Shown: positions 22,001-35,400, numbered from the stretch's first letter. The stretch is DNA of 64,000 bases from Lichenostomus cassidix (GCA_008360975.2 CM039202.1:807345-871344); one strand, 5' to 3'. Made by a program: numbers and translations. Notes: generated by a model from the sequence alone, not told the origin.

Positions 22001-24740
22001 ACGGCTTTTATATTTTATTTATTTCATTTTATGATTCCATTTTATTTTTCCAGTGTTATGCACCAGTACAAGCAAAGAACTGAGAACAAAGCTCTGGCAT
22101 ATTAAATCAATCAGAGAGGTTTACTTATTAATATCTTTTTACCCCGAGAACATTCTACAAAATGTGTGTGTTCAGGCACAGGCTGGGAGAGGCAACCGTG
22201 TGCTTTGCTGCTCAGTCTCCTTGTTTTGTTTCCATCAAATTGTTTACCAAAGGCTGGGGGTGAAGAAGAGCTGCAGCTCTGCTCAGCAGCCAAAAGAACA
22301 GCAGAGACTCAGGTGAATTGAGCACGATTTTGGCACCCATAGTTCCCAGCCCAGGTGTTCCCATGTTTTCCACCCTCACAATCCGAGTGGGCTGGAGGGG
22401 ATATCGAGCCCTCCCCTGGCAGGGATGGAGCTGTTGGAGGTGACACAAAGGGACAGCAGGAAAGGGCCCTCCAGCCCTGCAAATTGCAACATCTCCAGGT
22501 GCAGAAGTGACCTGGATCCATCCTGGAGCTACAGATACACCCCCAAAATTCCCCAAACACACGGGGGGATCAGTTCAAAGCTCACAGATCTGATGGTGGA
22601 TTTTCTTCCAGCACAGCTCACCCCATCCCTGTCGAGTCTGTTGGGACCCTGGGAAAAGGGCTGTTCTAAAAGGGCTGTTCTAAAATGCAGAAGAACAGCT
22701 CCAGGCCCTGTTTGTGTCTGCAGCTGCCCAGATGTCCATGGTGAGGCACAGCCCAGCCTTTCCCTGCTGACTCCATTCCACTGCGTTTCCCTCTCTCTGC
22801 TTCTGGGTTAATAAACGTCCCAGCCCCGAGGATGTGAGGATGACATTCCCGAGGCCAGGATTCCTGTGCTTCGTGCCCGCAGGTGGCACCATTTCCCTGG
22901 AGTTGGGCTGCCTCTGCTCGCCAGGATGGAAAATCAACTTGCAGCTCAGCATCGCTGCAGCCTTGGAGGAGAATGGAGCTCAGCCCGCCTGTCCCGGGCA
23001 CTGCTCTGTCCCAGCAGCAGCTCCTGGGGTCCCACAGCCACAGCAGGGCCACCAGGTGCCACCAGCTCACACAGCATCCTCCCCCTTCCTTCACACGCAG
23101 AACATCATCAGCAGCTCGGGGTCTGGGAGAGCTCTGACGCCTTTTGTGAGCACTGCAGATGAATAATGCAATCAGCTGCTTCTTCAGGCAATCAGGACAG
23201 CTGAGGATGGCAGCAGTCATTTTGCCTGAATTGGGAAAAACATGTGCCCAGAAGAAAAAAACGAACAAACAGAAGAATGGTGGAATAATAGTCCCCCAAA
23301 TGGCTGGCAGGGAGGCACAGGATGTGTTATTGCAGACGTTAAATGCAGCAATATTCCATGTCTGCCCTCTCCTTCCCCCCTTGCTGAGCAGCACAGGGAC
23401 TGGGAGTGACTGGAACCAGCAGGGTTGGGAATGGGAGCACACAAGCTGACAGGAGGCTCTCTTTGCATTTTCATGGCGATGAAGATGCCAAAATTGCTGC
23501 TCCCCTCCTGCAGCTCCTCTGCTCGTGGTGCTCAGCTGCTGTCCCCAGCAGGAGCCTTCAGTGCCCCCTGTGCCACAGCATCAGCTCAGTCTCTCGCCAG
23601 GGGAATAAAACAATGCCTTTCATCAGAGCACTGCAGCTCTCCTGAATTAGGCTCCTGTTCAGGATTGTCCTGATTTGTTACTGTGATGGTTCCTTCTATG
23701 TACAGCTGATTATCCTTCCCTGGAAACAGATGTGCTTCCTCCAAGTCCTGTGCAGGCTCCAGCTGCAAATAAAGGCTGAATCCTGACCTCCTGGCCATGC
23801 TGCACTGTGGATTTCTCTGCTGGCTACTGGAGCCATCCATCAGAGGAAGTCATCTCCCCTGTATTTGTGTCTGCACATGGTGATGGAGTCTCCTCTTCAT
23901 TTCCTCTTTGATGGCCCAAATGGCTCAAGCTCACTTTCCCCAGAGAGATGTTGCCCAGACCCTGAATCATTTCTACAGCTTTTTTATGAACACTTGCAGT
24001 TTTTCAGCCTCCTCTTTGATCTGCAGACACCAGAACCACTGTCCCAGAGAAGATCTGGGGCTGAACGGGGTGGGGAGCTCATTCCATCAGATCTGTGCAA
24101 GCCAGCATTTGAGTTTAAAGTGCCCCAATCAGAGTGAGAGGAAAGGAGCATAACAGGAAAAATGGGGAGACATTTCCTGAAAGGATTCAGATCCTCCCTG
24201 GGTGATGAGAACATCCACACTCCCATCAGCCTGCATTGAAGAGAAATTGTGCTGCTTCAGAGCATAAACCAACAGCTGGTGGGGACTCCAAAGCAATGTC
24301 TGCTGTGGGTGGATTCCCCTGGAATTGTTCCCCTGTGGTTGTGAGGAGATGGGAGATGTTGGCTCCCAGCAGCTCTGGAATGGATGGGTCTGGGGGACAT
24401 CTCCCATCCCTCCGTTGTGGGAGACACACAGCTGGGAGAGAGAAAGACTTTGCACTTCCAGATTAAATCCTTATGTTCTCCCTCTGCTCCCAAGCCTGGC
24501 TAGGTGAGAAGAGAAGGAATTAAACCACATTTTACAGCCTGCACACTGCCAGCCCCTTCCCCTGCAGCCTCCATTTGGGATGGAAGTGAACACTTTGCAC
24601 AAACGCAACAATCTCTGAGCCCTGCTTGGTAAACAGCCCCACTTTGCCTGGGCTCTGAACCTTCCAGGTGCAAAATAAAACAGATTGGTCTGGAATTTGG
24701 AAGCAAATGAGCCAGGCTGCTTGCTCCAGGCTCCCAATTT
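19100..24740. other. Unique noncoding DNA, no gene seen
   Basis: Alternating GC-richer and AT-rich unique DNA. A 15-bp duplication (GGGCTGTTCTAAAA) lies at about 22656-22686. Overlapping frames on both strands between 22666 and 23442 are unsupported by any domain or codon pattern. The AT-rich stretch at about 21180-21520 has a few TAATTT words and could include a small conserved element. Confidence 0.5.
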
Positions 24741-25075
24741 AATAAACATGCGTCTATATCTAATGGACAGTCTGTCAGTTCCCTTTAATAGAAATCACCT
24801 GCTCCTCTAATAACCATTAAACAAATTGACAGCACGATAGCCAAGGCCTCTCATCGTAATGCCACTTGCAGCAGGAGTAAAATAATCCACTCCCATCTCC
24901 CCAGAAAGGCCATTATTCTGCTTAATTGGAATGCACAAACACCCCCTCCGTGTGACATGGAATCAAACACGGCCATGAAGAGAATAAACTGCAGAAGAAT
25001 TCCCTGTATTTATATAATGTGTGTTTTATTAGCAAGATCATTTCTCATTTTCTCCTGATGAGGATGATAATCTCT
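24740..25075. promoter_or_regulatory. Candidate conserved block with TALE and SMAD-like motifs
   Basis: Non-repetitive AT-leaning sequence holding GACAGTCTGTC (24766-24776, a perfect 5-1-5 palindrome with SMAD-like GTCT/AGAC halves), AAATTGACAG (TGACAG at 24827-24832, a MEIS/TGIF-type core), several TAATAA/CATTAAAC cores and GCTTAATTGG. The block is followed by ATTTATATAATG. Motif presence is direct; enhancer function is inference. Confidence 0.3.
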
Positions 25076-26224
25076 CCTCTCTCCTGCATGCCTCCTCTGC
25101 TCAGGCCAGAGCAGTTTTTTGGCCAGACTGGCCAGCTTGGACATCCCAAAGCTGCTGCTGGCACTGCTGGGAGTTTTTAAGTCCCCTCTTGGAAGGGATT
25201 AGAGCTGCTCTCCTCCACATCCTTGTCTGGTTGTGGCAGGATCCACAAGGATCTTGGGGCTGCTCCTCACCTGTAGAGCTCTGCTAATGCCCAGGGTGGA
25301 AAATTTGCATAAAAGCAAAAAAACCCCACCAAAAACCAAACTCCAGGGTTCACAATAGCTGGGAAAAAAAGCCTTAGAAAGGGAGATTGCCAGCATCCTC
25401 AGGTATTTGTCTCAATCTCTGTTTCTCTTAGGCCTGGCTCTGATTCCAGACACCTCCCACCAGCTCCAAGACCTGCCTGCTGCTGGCCTTCAAAACCTCT
25501 TACCCACAGCATTCATTACTGAGGGACACTTGAAATTAATGAAGAATTCTCACAACCACCTCATGCAGCCAGTCTGATTGTCTCAATCACGCTGATTTGG
25601 AAGTCATGGTGCACCTTATGGAGCCTCTCGTGCCTGATGAGAGCACAAAAAACAGGGAGAGGAGAACCTGTGCCAGAGGGTCTGTTCTGCAATCCCTGCT
25701 CAGGGTGAATTCCCCATGAACTCTCTGGAACTTCTTGTTATTTCCCTGTGCTTCTGACCCCATCCAGCCAAAATCCGCTCATGAAGTGACAAAGCTGCAC
25801 AGTCCCTGTGACTGCACCATCCCTCAGCACCTGCAGGTTTTTATTTAATTCATTTTTTCCTCAAGTATTCCAGCCTTGAAAGCAAGATGCCTGTTTCTGA
25901 CTCCCAGCCAGCACACAGAGGTGAATTCTCAGTTAATTCTGGCCCTGCAGCTGGGATTGCAGCCCCGTTCTGGGGTTTTGTCCAGCCAGGGTGCTGCAGA
26001 GCAGGGGTTTGGCAGCAGCTTGGGCACTGCTGGTCTCACCAGCTCCTCTCTGCCTGGAGGAGCAGATATTCAGTGGCAGAGCCATGGGGAGCTGGGCTCA
26101 GCCTGCTCAGGTGCATTCCAGAGGGAACTCCAGCACTCCAACCCAGGGGATGAACAGTTCCTCCTGCCCCATGTGAGGATCAAAGCAGCTCCCATGGAGG
26201 GAGGTGAGTGTGCCCAAAGTGCCT

Positions 26225-26480
26225 CAGACAGACAGAGATTAAGAGGCCTAAATGATATGTGTGCTCTAATTAGAGAATGTAATCACCTCGGGCTGGATCA
26301 TTATTGCTGCCTTTATGTTTATCATTGCACTGCATTAAGGTCCCTGGCAGTTCTTTCATCTGACTTACACTCAAGGACATCAGGTTTTTAATCATTAAAC
26401 ACCTTAAACACTATTTTTCAGGAATCTTTGAAGAATAATTATTTTACCAGTATAAACTGTACATCTCTGAAGGTTGATTT
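26225..26480. promoter_or_regulatory. Candidate conserved block with TAATTA palindrome
   Basis: CTCTAATTAGAG at 26264-26275 is a perfect 12-bp palindrome around TAATTA, the homeodomain dimer-type core, followed within a few bases by TGTAATCACC (a TAATC bicoid-type core). GTTTATCATTGC and TTTTTAATCATTAAAC follow. The stretch is non-repetitive. Regulatory role is inferred. Confidence 0.32.
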
Positions 26481-29400
26481 AAAACCCTCTCATCTCCAGC
26501 TGCTGCACTTATGTCAACAGAGCTCTTTGGAAATCAGGCTCAGGGAAAGCAGCGCAGAAAATAAAGAAAAAATGTTTTGTCACTCTTACTCTACTTTTTC
26601 ATCTGTTTTGTTTTGATTTTCAGCTCCGCTCTGGGATGTGTCAAAGTTTCAGCCCTGTCAGAGCTGAGGGGTTTCAGTGCAACCATTTCATTTCCTCTGG
26701 CTGCTCCTGGAAAGGACAATGTTCCTTCTCCTTCCATCCCAGGCACTGCTGAACAAGGAGAGCTCCCAAACCTCGTTACCTGCAAGGTTAGAAACCAGAA
26801 GTTCCCATGCTGAGCCAAATGACCTTCTCAGGAGTAAACCCTGAATCAAATTGTCCAGGCTCTATTTTGTAATTAGAAGCCCAAAATAACGACAGGACAT
26901 TATTACCATATGTTTTCCCCCTTTTTGATCACTCAGAGGCTCAGTGTGTAACTCTGCACAGTGAAATGAACAGTGCTGGGCATTCCCAGGCTCCAGACTG
27001 ACAGGGAACATGTGAAAATTCAATATAAACATTATAAAAAATTGTAAACATCTCTGACCCAAGCTGCATTTTTGATGCAGTTCACAGCAGACTGGAGCCA
27101 GAGCTCTTTGAAATTCAGATGAAGCCCTTTCCAAATCTGTTTGAACACCGTGGGGCTGTGCTGGGCTGCCTCCTCTCACACGTGCCATGGATACTTTTCC
27201 TGCATGAATACCAATAATTCCCAGTAAAAGCCCCACGCCTTTGGAAGCCAAGGCACAGAAATCAGCCAGTGAAAGGCAGAGCACTCCTTCTCCCAGCTGG
27301 CAGCTCCAACCAGGACAAGGAACCCCTGTGAAGGACAGGATTTGTTTGTGTTTGGGAAGATAAAGCCCCACAAATGCTCTGCCCCACGCTCCAGGAGCTG
27401 CAGGAATGGGAATGTGTTTTTTAAGGAGTTCTACAACACAACACTGAGCCTCCAGCCAAGAATCCTCTCTATTATTACAAAATCAATTACTTCCTCCAGT
27501 CTGGCCTGCAAATATTGGAGGTGATGAAGTGTCCTGGGATGTTTTTCACTCGTAAACTTCTCTCTCTCCGGTGGGAGTAGCAGAGAGGGGTAATAAAACG
27601 TGTGTCAGTAGCAGAGAGGGGTAATAAAACGTGTGTCTCGTGGTTCCTGCACATCTCACTGCTGCTCTCCTCCAGTGGACCCTTGCAATCTCAAGAAAAA
27701 AACAACTGCAAGTCACTCTGTGCTTTCCTGGAAGGAGACTCCAGCTTGGCCCTCCTGCTGGGACCAGAGATCATTAACATTGTTAATGTTCTCCCTAAAA
27801 CTGTTTGGAGCCTGTGACAAGTCTAATTTGTTCCTGACAAGCCAGTTGGGAGTGTGTTTGAAATGCCTCAGCCTGGCTGCTGTGCCCTGTGGATGGATGG
27901 GGGTTCCTGACAGGTAGAGTTGCTGTTTTGCTAAAGGATCTGTCATTTCATCAATCTTTTCAGCTGGCTCCAGAAGGGAAAACCCTCCATTGCACTTACT
28001 TTTATTTCTGCTTTTAGTTTTAAGAAAAACTGTCTTTAAAATTGAAAGATCAAAGCCTCAGGAGGGGAGGAAACAGCTCAGAGGTACCTGATTCATCAAA
28101 CAGAGCAGTTTTTACTCAAGATGTGTAACAAGTTGGCAACAATTTCCACCTTTACACCTTTATTCTGATGGCATCACTCCACACCAATATCCCTGCATCA
28201 CCTTTCCCTCGCTGCTTCTCCAAAATGGCAAATCCTCCCATGCAAATGTAGGAATAGCTTCTGTTTTGGGGAATAAAGCTGATGCACGAGCAGATGAATA
28301 AAGTGGATCCAAAATCAATCTACACAGCTAATTTGGGACTTCTTACCTTTTAAATACTCCCAGAATCACAGGGATGCCAGAGCTGCTCAGAGAAGATTCA
28401 TGTCTCCTTTGGTGGAGCATCCTGATAATTACTCAGTGAGAGTTCAGCCTGCCAGAAATGCCTTGAGAATTCCCCAGTGGGTGATTCTGGGGAGGAAAAG
28501 GTGAATATTAAATGTGCTGTAGTCAATGTTTTCATCTCAGCAGCCCTACTGCAGAGCCTGGGCCCAGCTGTGATTTAGCAGAGCTGAGTTTTTCCATCCC
28601 AGCCAGAGCAATCCCTGCCTCGTGCTGCTGAGCTGCCCTGAGCCAGAGCTGTCCTCACATCAGAGCACAGGAGCTGCACTTTTCACTCCATGCAGGGAAG
28701 GAAACTGCAGCTCCATCAGAGGCTCACTTGGCCTCAGAGCTCATTTGGAGCTAAAAGCCCAATGAGAAATCCATAATGAGAAAGATCTGATAGTTTAATG
28801 CATTCCTACTCCAAAGGAGTGGGATTTGCTGGGAGCTGGATGGGATAAAACCATCAGCTGAGGTCAGTCAGGGTGTGAAACTGCAGCTCTGAGTGTTGGC
28901 ACAGAGGGGCTCAGCCAGGGCTGGGGCAGGAGCACGACAGGGCAGAGTCCTTCAGCCAAGAGTCAGTGATTTCAGAGAGCTGAAATAATCACCACAGGGA
29001 TTCCCTGCAATGGACAGTGCCCAAACAGCTCTAAGGCAGGGTTGAGGAGGAGATGAGATACAACAGCAAGAGGAGAACTCTGATCACCTTCTGAGGATGT
29101 CACTGAGGGATTTAGGGACAAACTACACCTGGATGGAGAAGGAGTGGTGAACTGAAGGGGAAGTGCTGAAATGCATCAGCCTGATCACCTTGGAGCTGGT
29201 GGGGAGAGAGCCCAGAACAACCCAGGAGATGGCAGGGAGGGGCAGAGAGCTGAACTTCAGCACAGTCTGGAAAGCAGAGGTGGGACCAGTGCATCTCCAG
29301 GATGGATGTGCTCCCAGAGCAGCTCTGCCAGGAGAGCTGCTCATCAATCCCTGCAGGGAAGGAGCTGCCAGGGGTGTCTGTGGCCTCCCTGAATGATGGC

Positions 29401-29930
29401 AGCCCAGCAGCTGCTCTGCAATCTGGGCTGAACTCTGCACAGCCCTGCTGCAGAGCTCCCTGTCACTGGGGCTGAGCAACACATGACAGATCTGCCAGCA
29501 GTGCTCAGAACCAGCCTTATTGTAACTTACTTTTTCCCAAAGAGGAGTTGCTAACCCAGCTGTTCTTGCTGAGATGGTGCTGCACAAACAGAGCAGCCTC
29601 CATTTAAAAAATAAAGTGCAGCAGAGTCTGGTGAAGGTTCTCATAAAAGCAAGAGAAGATTCAAAACCAGAGCTGTGGCAGCTTCAGAGCTTTTCTCCAG
29701 ATCCTGCAGCAATTCCCAGCTCCCTCCATCCATAATTTCCCCAGCACTCTGGGATGGGGAGTGCCCAGTCCCTCTCTCCTGTTAAAAATTAATGACCCCT
29801 AATGAACCCCAGGTCACTAATTACCCCAGCCCCTGTCCAGGGACAGCTGAGCCATTCCAGTTCTCCAGGAGGCTCCAGCAGCTCCTGCTCAGATCCTCCC
29901 TCAACTGTCACACCCTGACTCATCAAGAGC
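26480..29930. other. Unique noncoding DNA, no gene seen
   Basis: Mixed-composition unique sequence; the only structured element found is the 31-bp duplication at 27576-27637, listed separately. A reverse octamer ATGCAAAT lies at 28240-28247. No exon or mobile element is recognisable. Confidence 0.5.
27576..27637. repeat. Perfect 31-bp tandem duplication
   Basis: A 31-base unit beginning AGTAGCAGAGAGGGG and ending AAAACGTGTGTC occurs at 27576-27606 and again at 27607-27637 without a single difference. The unit includes AATAAA. Perfect identity and head-to-tail placement point to a recent duplication or an assembly artefact. Confidence 0.97.
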
Positions 29931-30235
29931 CTGAGAACAAAGTGTTTGGATCATTTAAAAAATGAAATACAAGCAAAGCAAAGATACTTGCAATGACATC
30001 TTTGATGTTTTATAGATTAAGAGAGTCTCTCATGAATAACAGTCATTTCTTGTGTCATCTCTTTTCTGGCTTGGAGAGTTTTCATTAACTGAGATTAACA
30101 TTAACTGGAAAATAATTAAACTGGCTTAGAGAATCTGGCCTTCCCATCAGCACTGGCAATAATTAATCAACACAATCAATAGATTTTAATAGCATTAAAA
30201 TTCTGATTTACTGCCTTATTCCTTAAGCCCACACC
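29930..30235. promoter_or_regulatory. AT-rich candidate conserved block
   Basis: Contains TTCATTAACTGAG, GATTAACATTAACTGG, GAAAATAATTAAACTGG, GCAATAATTAATCAAC and TTTTAATAGCATTAAAAT. This is one of the densest TAAT/TTAAC clusters in the window, with no repeat structure. Function inferred from motif density only. Confidence 0.28.
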
Positions 30236-32236
30236 TCCCACTTCTATTCTTAGCTTCACTGTGGGCAGGATATTCCTTAGGACAATACCAAGGGGACAAA
30301 AATAGAAATTAAAATCAACCTTCATTTTCCCTGTCCCTGTAAAAAAAGGTCATTTTCTTCTTTCCTAATTTTTTCATCATCATTCCCCAACAGAAGATGC
30401 CAGAGATGGAGCAAGGCCCATTCCAGTTCCTCCTCTCTGACCCCAGCAGGTCAGGGAGGGACACAGCCTGTCCCCAGGCCAGGCAGGGCACAGTCAGCTC
30501 AGCCCCACTTCATCCCCCCAAGAGCAGAGGATTCCTTGGCAGGGCCAGGACAGCTCCCAGCCCTGCTGGAGAACCAGTGGGAGCTCAAAGCAGCCCTGCA
30601 GACCTCCTGTTCTCCAAGCTCATGCTGCAATACAGGCAGATTTTATCAATACATCAGTGAGGATCCAGCGTGTTTTCAATCAGAGTTTGGTCCTGGGGAG
30701 TGCTGATGGAGCAAGGCTCCAGCCAAACCCCTTGCTCTGGGATTTGTCTGCATCCAGGCACTCCCTGTGCAAAGCAAACCAGATCTATCTCCCTCTCCCC
30801 AAGGCAGAGTTGGTGATTTCGGTGCTTTATCATCAGGGGACAGCTTTAATTCTGTATTTCTCTATGTCTGTGGTGCTCTTTTAATTAACTTTCAGGTCGC
30901 TCAGGAAGCTGAGCATCCCATGGTCTTTGTTAAAGCTGGATTAACCATTTCCTTATCTGCAGGAGCCACATTTGATCTGCTCCCAGCACTGCCCACACCT
31001 GAGACCAGCCAGCAGCAGCACCTCAGCACAGGAGGAACACCTCCAGCCCCGAGTAATGAGCTCTGCAACTGCAAGATGCAGGAAAAAATGAAATTCCAGG
31101 TACTTCCTAAGCCTCTGAATGCAAGGCCTAATCCAGGTAATCCATAGGCAATCTTGTTGGCAATCTAATTGTGTTTTCTGAGGAGGAGGCTGCAAGAACA
31201 GTTTGTTTACATATAATTGGATCCCTTTATATGTTTGTATTGTGCTTATTCCTGAAACCTTTCAAAATTGAAAGGTCTCCTGGAATGTTTGACTTGGCTT
31301 TTCCCTCCAACCTGAGGGATTACCCATTATTTTGCACATAATAGCCCAGACAAATATGAATTTTGTATTAGCACAGATCAGAAAGTACAGCTCTCCCTAG
31401 AGGGCCAGCAACCAGGACACACCAGAAGAACTGAGGAAATGGCGCTGATTTTTAACTCGCTTTTTATTTTGATTTGTTTCTCTCAGGAAGCTCTTGCTGT
31501 CTACAGCAGTCTCTCTGCTGGAAATGCAGGCCCTTGGGGAGAGCTGGGGAAGAGAGGCTTTGCGTTGGAGACAGTTTTTAACATCACAACTTCCACACAG
31601 ATCTTTGTTTGCCTCTGCAGAGGGAAGGGTTGGACTCGGGGATGGGTTCGGAGGAGCATTCCCTCCCTGGGAACACCTCAGTCACCCCACACTCCAGGAG
31701 GGTTTCCAGAGGGCTGAGCAGGAGAGCAGAAGATTTTTGTGGCTGCAGAGAGAGCTCAGCCTTGCCCTGGCACAGAGCCCTTGTGCACAGCTCCTGGTGT
31801 CACATCATCCCAGGGAAACCCTCCCTGGCTGCTCCTTCCCTTCCTGGGGGACATTTGCACCTCCAGCTTCCCACAGCTCCAGGAACAGCTCTGACACAGA
31901 GGTTCATTGCCTCGGGGTGGGCTGGGATAAGAATTCAAGGATGTGGGTTTGCCAGGCTGCAGCAGCTCAGTGAGGAGCCCAAGAGAGCCCTGCTGAGCTC
32001 AGCCATGGCCACATCCTGCTACTGGAGGAGAAACTCCATCCCCATGCAGCCAAACTGGGAGTTGTGTGCTGGCTCACTCCACCCAGAACTGGCTTTAGCT
32101 CCTCCTTTCCTTCCTCACATACCTGGCACATCCTGGAGCAGCTCTCTGGAACACATCAGTCCCTGCTTGCTCCCTGTGAGAGCAGAGACTGTGAGCCCAC
32201 CTAGGTCTGGGGTGGGCAGCAAATCCGACCCACCAG

Positions 32237-32440
32237 CCCCAGGTGATGGGGTTAGTGCCAGAATCACCCCCAGGTGAGCAGCTTTAGGGGCCAGAATCAG
32301 CCCCAGGTGATGGGGTTAGGATCAGAATCACCCCCAGGTGATGGGGTTAGGATCAGAATCACCCCCAGGTGATGGGGTTAGGATCAGAATCAGCCCCAGG
32401 TGATGAGGTTAGTGCCAGAATCAGCCCCAGGTGAGCACTA
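32237..32440. repeat. 31-bp minisatellite, seven copies
   Basis: AGGTGA or its equivalent starts at 32241, 32272, 32305, 32336, 32367, 32398 and 32429, giving 31-bp spacing with one 33-bp interval. Consensus features are CCCCAGGTGATGGGG, which can form a small CCCC/GGGG stem, and TTAGGATCAGAATCA. Every unit carries the E-box CAGGTG, a ZEB/SNAI-type core. Some units read TTAGTGCCAGAATCA instead, and two lack the ATGGGG half. Confidence 0.95.
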
Positions 32441-35400
32441 GGGCCACAGCAGCACCTGCAGCCACAGCTGAGCCCATCACCCTGATGGCAGTGAACTCCT
32501 CCCAGCCTGGAGCAGTCCCCATGTACAGAAACAACCCCAAATCTGCAGCCCCACTTCAATGCAGTCACTCCACAGAAAGGAACCTTTCATGCTCACTGTC
32601 GTAGGAGACAAAAGCTGCAGCCTGCGCCGCTCCTCTGACACTTGTAAAGCTTTTCAAACCAGGCACACAAGATTTGTCAGAACAAAGTTGACATTTTAAA
32701 TGAAGAATAATGATGAAATGTCTAAAGATGTGCTGCAGGAACGCTCTCACAGAGAGTGCTGGCAATTTGAATACAACAGCAATGTGTCATCGTGTAAAAA
32801 TCAGACCAGGGATTCTTTCATGGGGCTAAATGTGAGGATAAATGATGGAACAACTGCAAGAGCTGTGCTGCAGAAGGGAGAATTCACCAGGCCTTGGTTT
32901 GTCCACCTGTTTGGGCATTTTGCACTGAGAGCTGCACTTGTGCCACTCCTGACAGCACAGATATTCCATGGACAGAAAGTGGATGGAAAGCAAAGATTCC
33001 AAAAAGCCAAATGGAATGAAACCTTTTCCATTCTGTTGAGCTGAATTAGTAGGAATCCTCCTCAGGCATTTCAGATGTGTGCAGTGCTCTAATAGCACTA
33101 AAAATGGTGAATTTATTTGAAATAGCTGAGGCTCATGGCAGAGCTGTAATGTGTGGAAAGGCAGCTGAGCATTTCACACCCTGCACTGGGCAGGGCAGGC
33201 CAGGGGAATCCTGGTGGGTTTTGCAGGGATGTGTGAACCTGGAACATTCACAGGGATGAATTTCAGTGAGAATTCAAGAGATTTTATTCTGCTTCCCTCA
33301 TCCTCCTTCCCAGTGAAAGCCAAGCATGCCTAATGCTATAACGTGGGGACATAATAAGAGGTTTTAATCCAATTTTCAACCATCCTGATGCAAAGAAAAT
33401 TTGTGAAGCATATCTAAAGTAACAAATGACCAAGCTGGAGATCCTTTTCCATTTCAAAAGTGAAAATTTATTGGGAAGTCTCCAAGATGCCTCCAGCAAG
33501 TGCAGAAAGCAGCACAAGAGTGCAATAATTGCAGTTCTGGACACTCAGGGAACTCAAACACCCAGGCTGTGGCCCCAGCCCTGTCCATCATTGATTGGAG
33601 GACATCAGGGCACTAAAAATGAAAATTCTCACAGCTCAATAGCTGTAATCACCTCCCACAACACCCAGCTCCTTCAGCCCTCACAGTTTCTGTAAACTTT
33701 TCCAATAGCTCATGAATTAGAAAAACCATGCCCTGAGTTATAACTCCTCTGTATTAAAGTGATCATAACAGATTAGTGATAAATACAAAAAGTAATTGAT
33801 TTTTTTTTTTCGTTTCCTCCCTCCCCCAAACAAGCTTAAACTAATAACAATAATTACGTGAAAAGTGTTGCCATTGGGAAGTTTGTGTGTTTCTGGCAGT
33901 GAAATCAATTGTTCCGAGGACAAATTTTATCTCAGGAATTAATCACTGCTGCCTTCAATTACTGCATCCCCCCATCAGCAGCGTTATCCAGGATGCAGAA
34001 CATGCAGGGAGCATCTTCATTAGGGAAGGAGGCTGTGCAGCACCCAGCAAGCCTCAGGAAGGGAAAGGGATGGGAAAACTTCCCTGGTGGAGCACAGGAA
34101 CACCAACACTGCCAGGCCAGGGATTGCTGGGGGAAAAATGATAACCGTTGATCCCATAACCCTCCTTGCCTCCTGGACCTTCCAGCAGCTCCCAGGGGAC
34201 ACTCTGAGCATTCCTGCCAGGCAGCTGCAGCCCCCTCCCTCCCAAAATCCTTAATTTGTAATTAAGCTAAATTGCAAATTTCCACTTCCAAGTGATACAA
34301 ATTTGCTTTTGTGTGCAGTTGGGGGTGCTGGGCTGGGGAAAAGCTTTCCCACAGCCATTCTTTAATAACGTTATTTAAAGAATCCTTCAGGGACCAAGGA
34401 AAACTATGTATTTTAAACATTAAAGTATTATTAGTAGTAAGCAATAGAAGTGATTGTTCTGGAATAGAAAAACATTTCCTGAAAGAATCTGTGCCAGCCT
34501 TAATTACACTCCCATTGTATTTTATCTTCCTGCTCCCCACACTGAGACAAAGGGTGGGTGGAAAATAATTGAAACAAGGTGAAAATGAGTGCTCATTAAA
34601 TTGCAGACTACACAAGTACTCATTCCATGTGAGAGGGCTGTAAATATGACTTTTAATGAAGTTATGACATGCTTGCCAATAAAAGTCATTTACTTCACAG
34701 TATTGCAGTTAATTATACACAGCTGGAGCCATTTATTGCCCATCCCTTGTTAACTTTGCCTGGGCTCATTAACCCTTTCCCAGCTCTGTGCCTCTGACAC
34801 TGCCAGGCAAGAAGGAGAAGCCAAAGAAGCTGCAGGAATTTTGGGAGAAGGAGTGGGAGTGTGGCTGCTGCAGGGAACAGGGAGGATTGTGCACCCAGGT
34901 GTGGAAGGTGCAAATCCATAACAACTCCTCCAGTTTGTCCTCTGCTCCTCTCACCTGTTATAAAGGTCTAGAAAATTAAACTTCCCCTGGATTTTTCTGG
35001 TTTGATGCAGCCTTGGTGCAGTTCCCAGGGACTCTTCAGCTCCCCCAGTATTTACCACTTTTCCTGGAGTGCTCAGCTGGTTTGGGATTTGGGTTCTGCA
35101 GAGGATGTGTTATGGTCTGACCTGCAGCACGCTCAGCCCCAACCTGTGTTATTCTAAACTGGGCTACACCCAGATTAAAACAAAACCCAAACTCAGACTG
35201 TCCATCCAGCCTGTTCATCAACCTTGGCACTATAACATGATTTGCTCCAGTTTGATAATGAAGACTAATTACCCTGATAATTCAGCATGACTCTCTGTTC
35301 CTGACTGCTGCAGACCATCCTGCTGCTCCTCAAAATCCTGTTTGTTCCTTCTCCCTTCCCTCATTTTAAGCTCCTGCCTGCTCCAAGTGCCTTTTATTTA

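Noticed and set aside
22666..23442. 258-codon minus-strand frame
   Set aside because: It has no recognisable domain, is rich in Cys, Ser, Trp and Leu as expected from chance, and overlaps other open frames on the opposite strand.
31609..32277. 222-codon plus-strand frame
   Set aside because: GC-richer chance frame that runs into the 31-bp minisatellite; no domain, and another long frame overlaps it.
32700..33044. 114-codon plus-strand frame with ordinary amino-acid composition
   Set aside because: It is the least repeat-like of the longer frames, but I recognise no family, it has no splice or promoter context, and another frame is open on the opposite strand.
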